NCBI GenBank assembly: GCA_020347085.1
Contig: CP070769.1
Location: 2,332,588 to 2,347,536 of the forward strand
Direction of reading: 5' to 3'
DNA from: Desulfobacterales bacterium
Lineage (GTDB): Bacteria > Desulfobacterota > Desulfobacteria > Desulfobacterales > C00003060
DNA: 14,949 bases
Numbering within the stretch: position 1 is the stretch's first letter; each line of letters begins with the position of its first letter. Below are positions 14,892-14,949 of this stretch, one piece after another. Under the pieces are notes generated by a model. It searched no databases. It was given only the letters and a program-made list of their open reading frames with translations, and had not been told where the DNA came from. The position numbers and the translations under genes are program-made.

Positions 14892-14935
14892 CTATAGACG
14901 CGACCTAAAGCGACTATAGTGGACAACTGTTGACC
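14892..14935. promoter_or_regulatory. Palindromic sequences upstream of the nitroreductase promoter
   Basis: CTATAG occurs at 14892-14897 and 14914-14919, facing arms of an imperfect inverted repeat around CTAA. GGACAAC-T-GTTGACC (14921-14935) is a second imperfect palindrome with six of seven pairs. They could be operators for this operon or for a gene to the right of the window; no regulator is assigned. Confidence 0.3.
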
Positions 14936-14949
14936 TGTTTCTGGAGAAA

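Noticed and set aside
1..14949. CRISPR array, tRNA, rRNA or recognised defence operon
   Set aside because: No regular direct-repeat array, no cloverleaf or rRNA-like sequence, and no defence gene was recognised in any frame.

Overview
The window looks like chromosomal DNA of a sulfate-reducer-type deltaproteobacterium (Desulfobacterota). This is inferred from the protein character of LpxC, the NtrY/NtrX pair, the LysR protein and the B12-dependent ribonucleotide reductase, from the order lpxC - DUF4390 - ntrY - ntrX - rsmD - coaD, and from lipid A synthesis (a diderm). No taxonomic marker gene is present, so the placement is tentative.

Layout. (1) Positions 1-1129 hold the 3' part of an A-rich, lysine-rich large serine recombinase gene at the inner edge of a mobile element that continues out of the window to the left. 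(2) The element ends inside comM (minus strand, 1071-2156). comM is cut just after its conserved MNPCPCGF motif, and the last codons of the recombinase are read from comM DNA on the opposite strand. (3) Positions 2157-2735 hold an intergenic stretch and a possible small membrane-protein gene. (4) Positions 2736-8744 hold a plus-strand run: lpxC (lipid A), a secreted DUF4390 protein, the sensor kinase ntrY, the sigma-54 activator ntrX, and rsmD (16S rRNA methyltransferase). (5) Positions 8745-9093 carry no gene but hold a chain of small stem-loops, followed by coaD (coenzyme A synthesis). (6) A LysR regulator of the type linked to selenium metabolism (9645-10583) lies 28 bases before nrdJ, an adenosylcobalamin-dependent ribonucleotide reductase (10612-12810). 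(7) On the minus strand, 14767 to 12941, is a tight three-gene run: nitroreductase, pcm (protein repair methyltransferase) and a YqaA/VTT membrane protein, with a plausible sigma-70 promoter in front.

How the genes fit together. DUF4390-ntrY-ntrX form a membrane sensing module: NtrY would phosphorylate Asp53 of NtrX, whose intact GAFTGA loop predicts sigma-54-dependent activation. lpxC, rsmD and coaD are housekeeping genes. Two intergenic regions, before ntrX and after nrdJ, carry copies of one roughly 57-base hairpin repeat whose stem shows a compensatory base-pair change. A related but larger inverted repeat lies between lpxC and the DUF4390 gene.

The most interesting feature is the insertion of a serine-recombinase element into the competence gene comM. 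The rest of the element, and so its cargo, is outside the window. I found no CRISPR array, tRNA, rRNA or recognised defence system inside the window.
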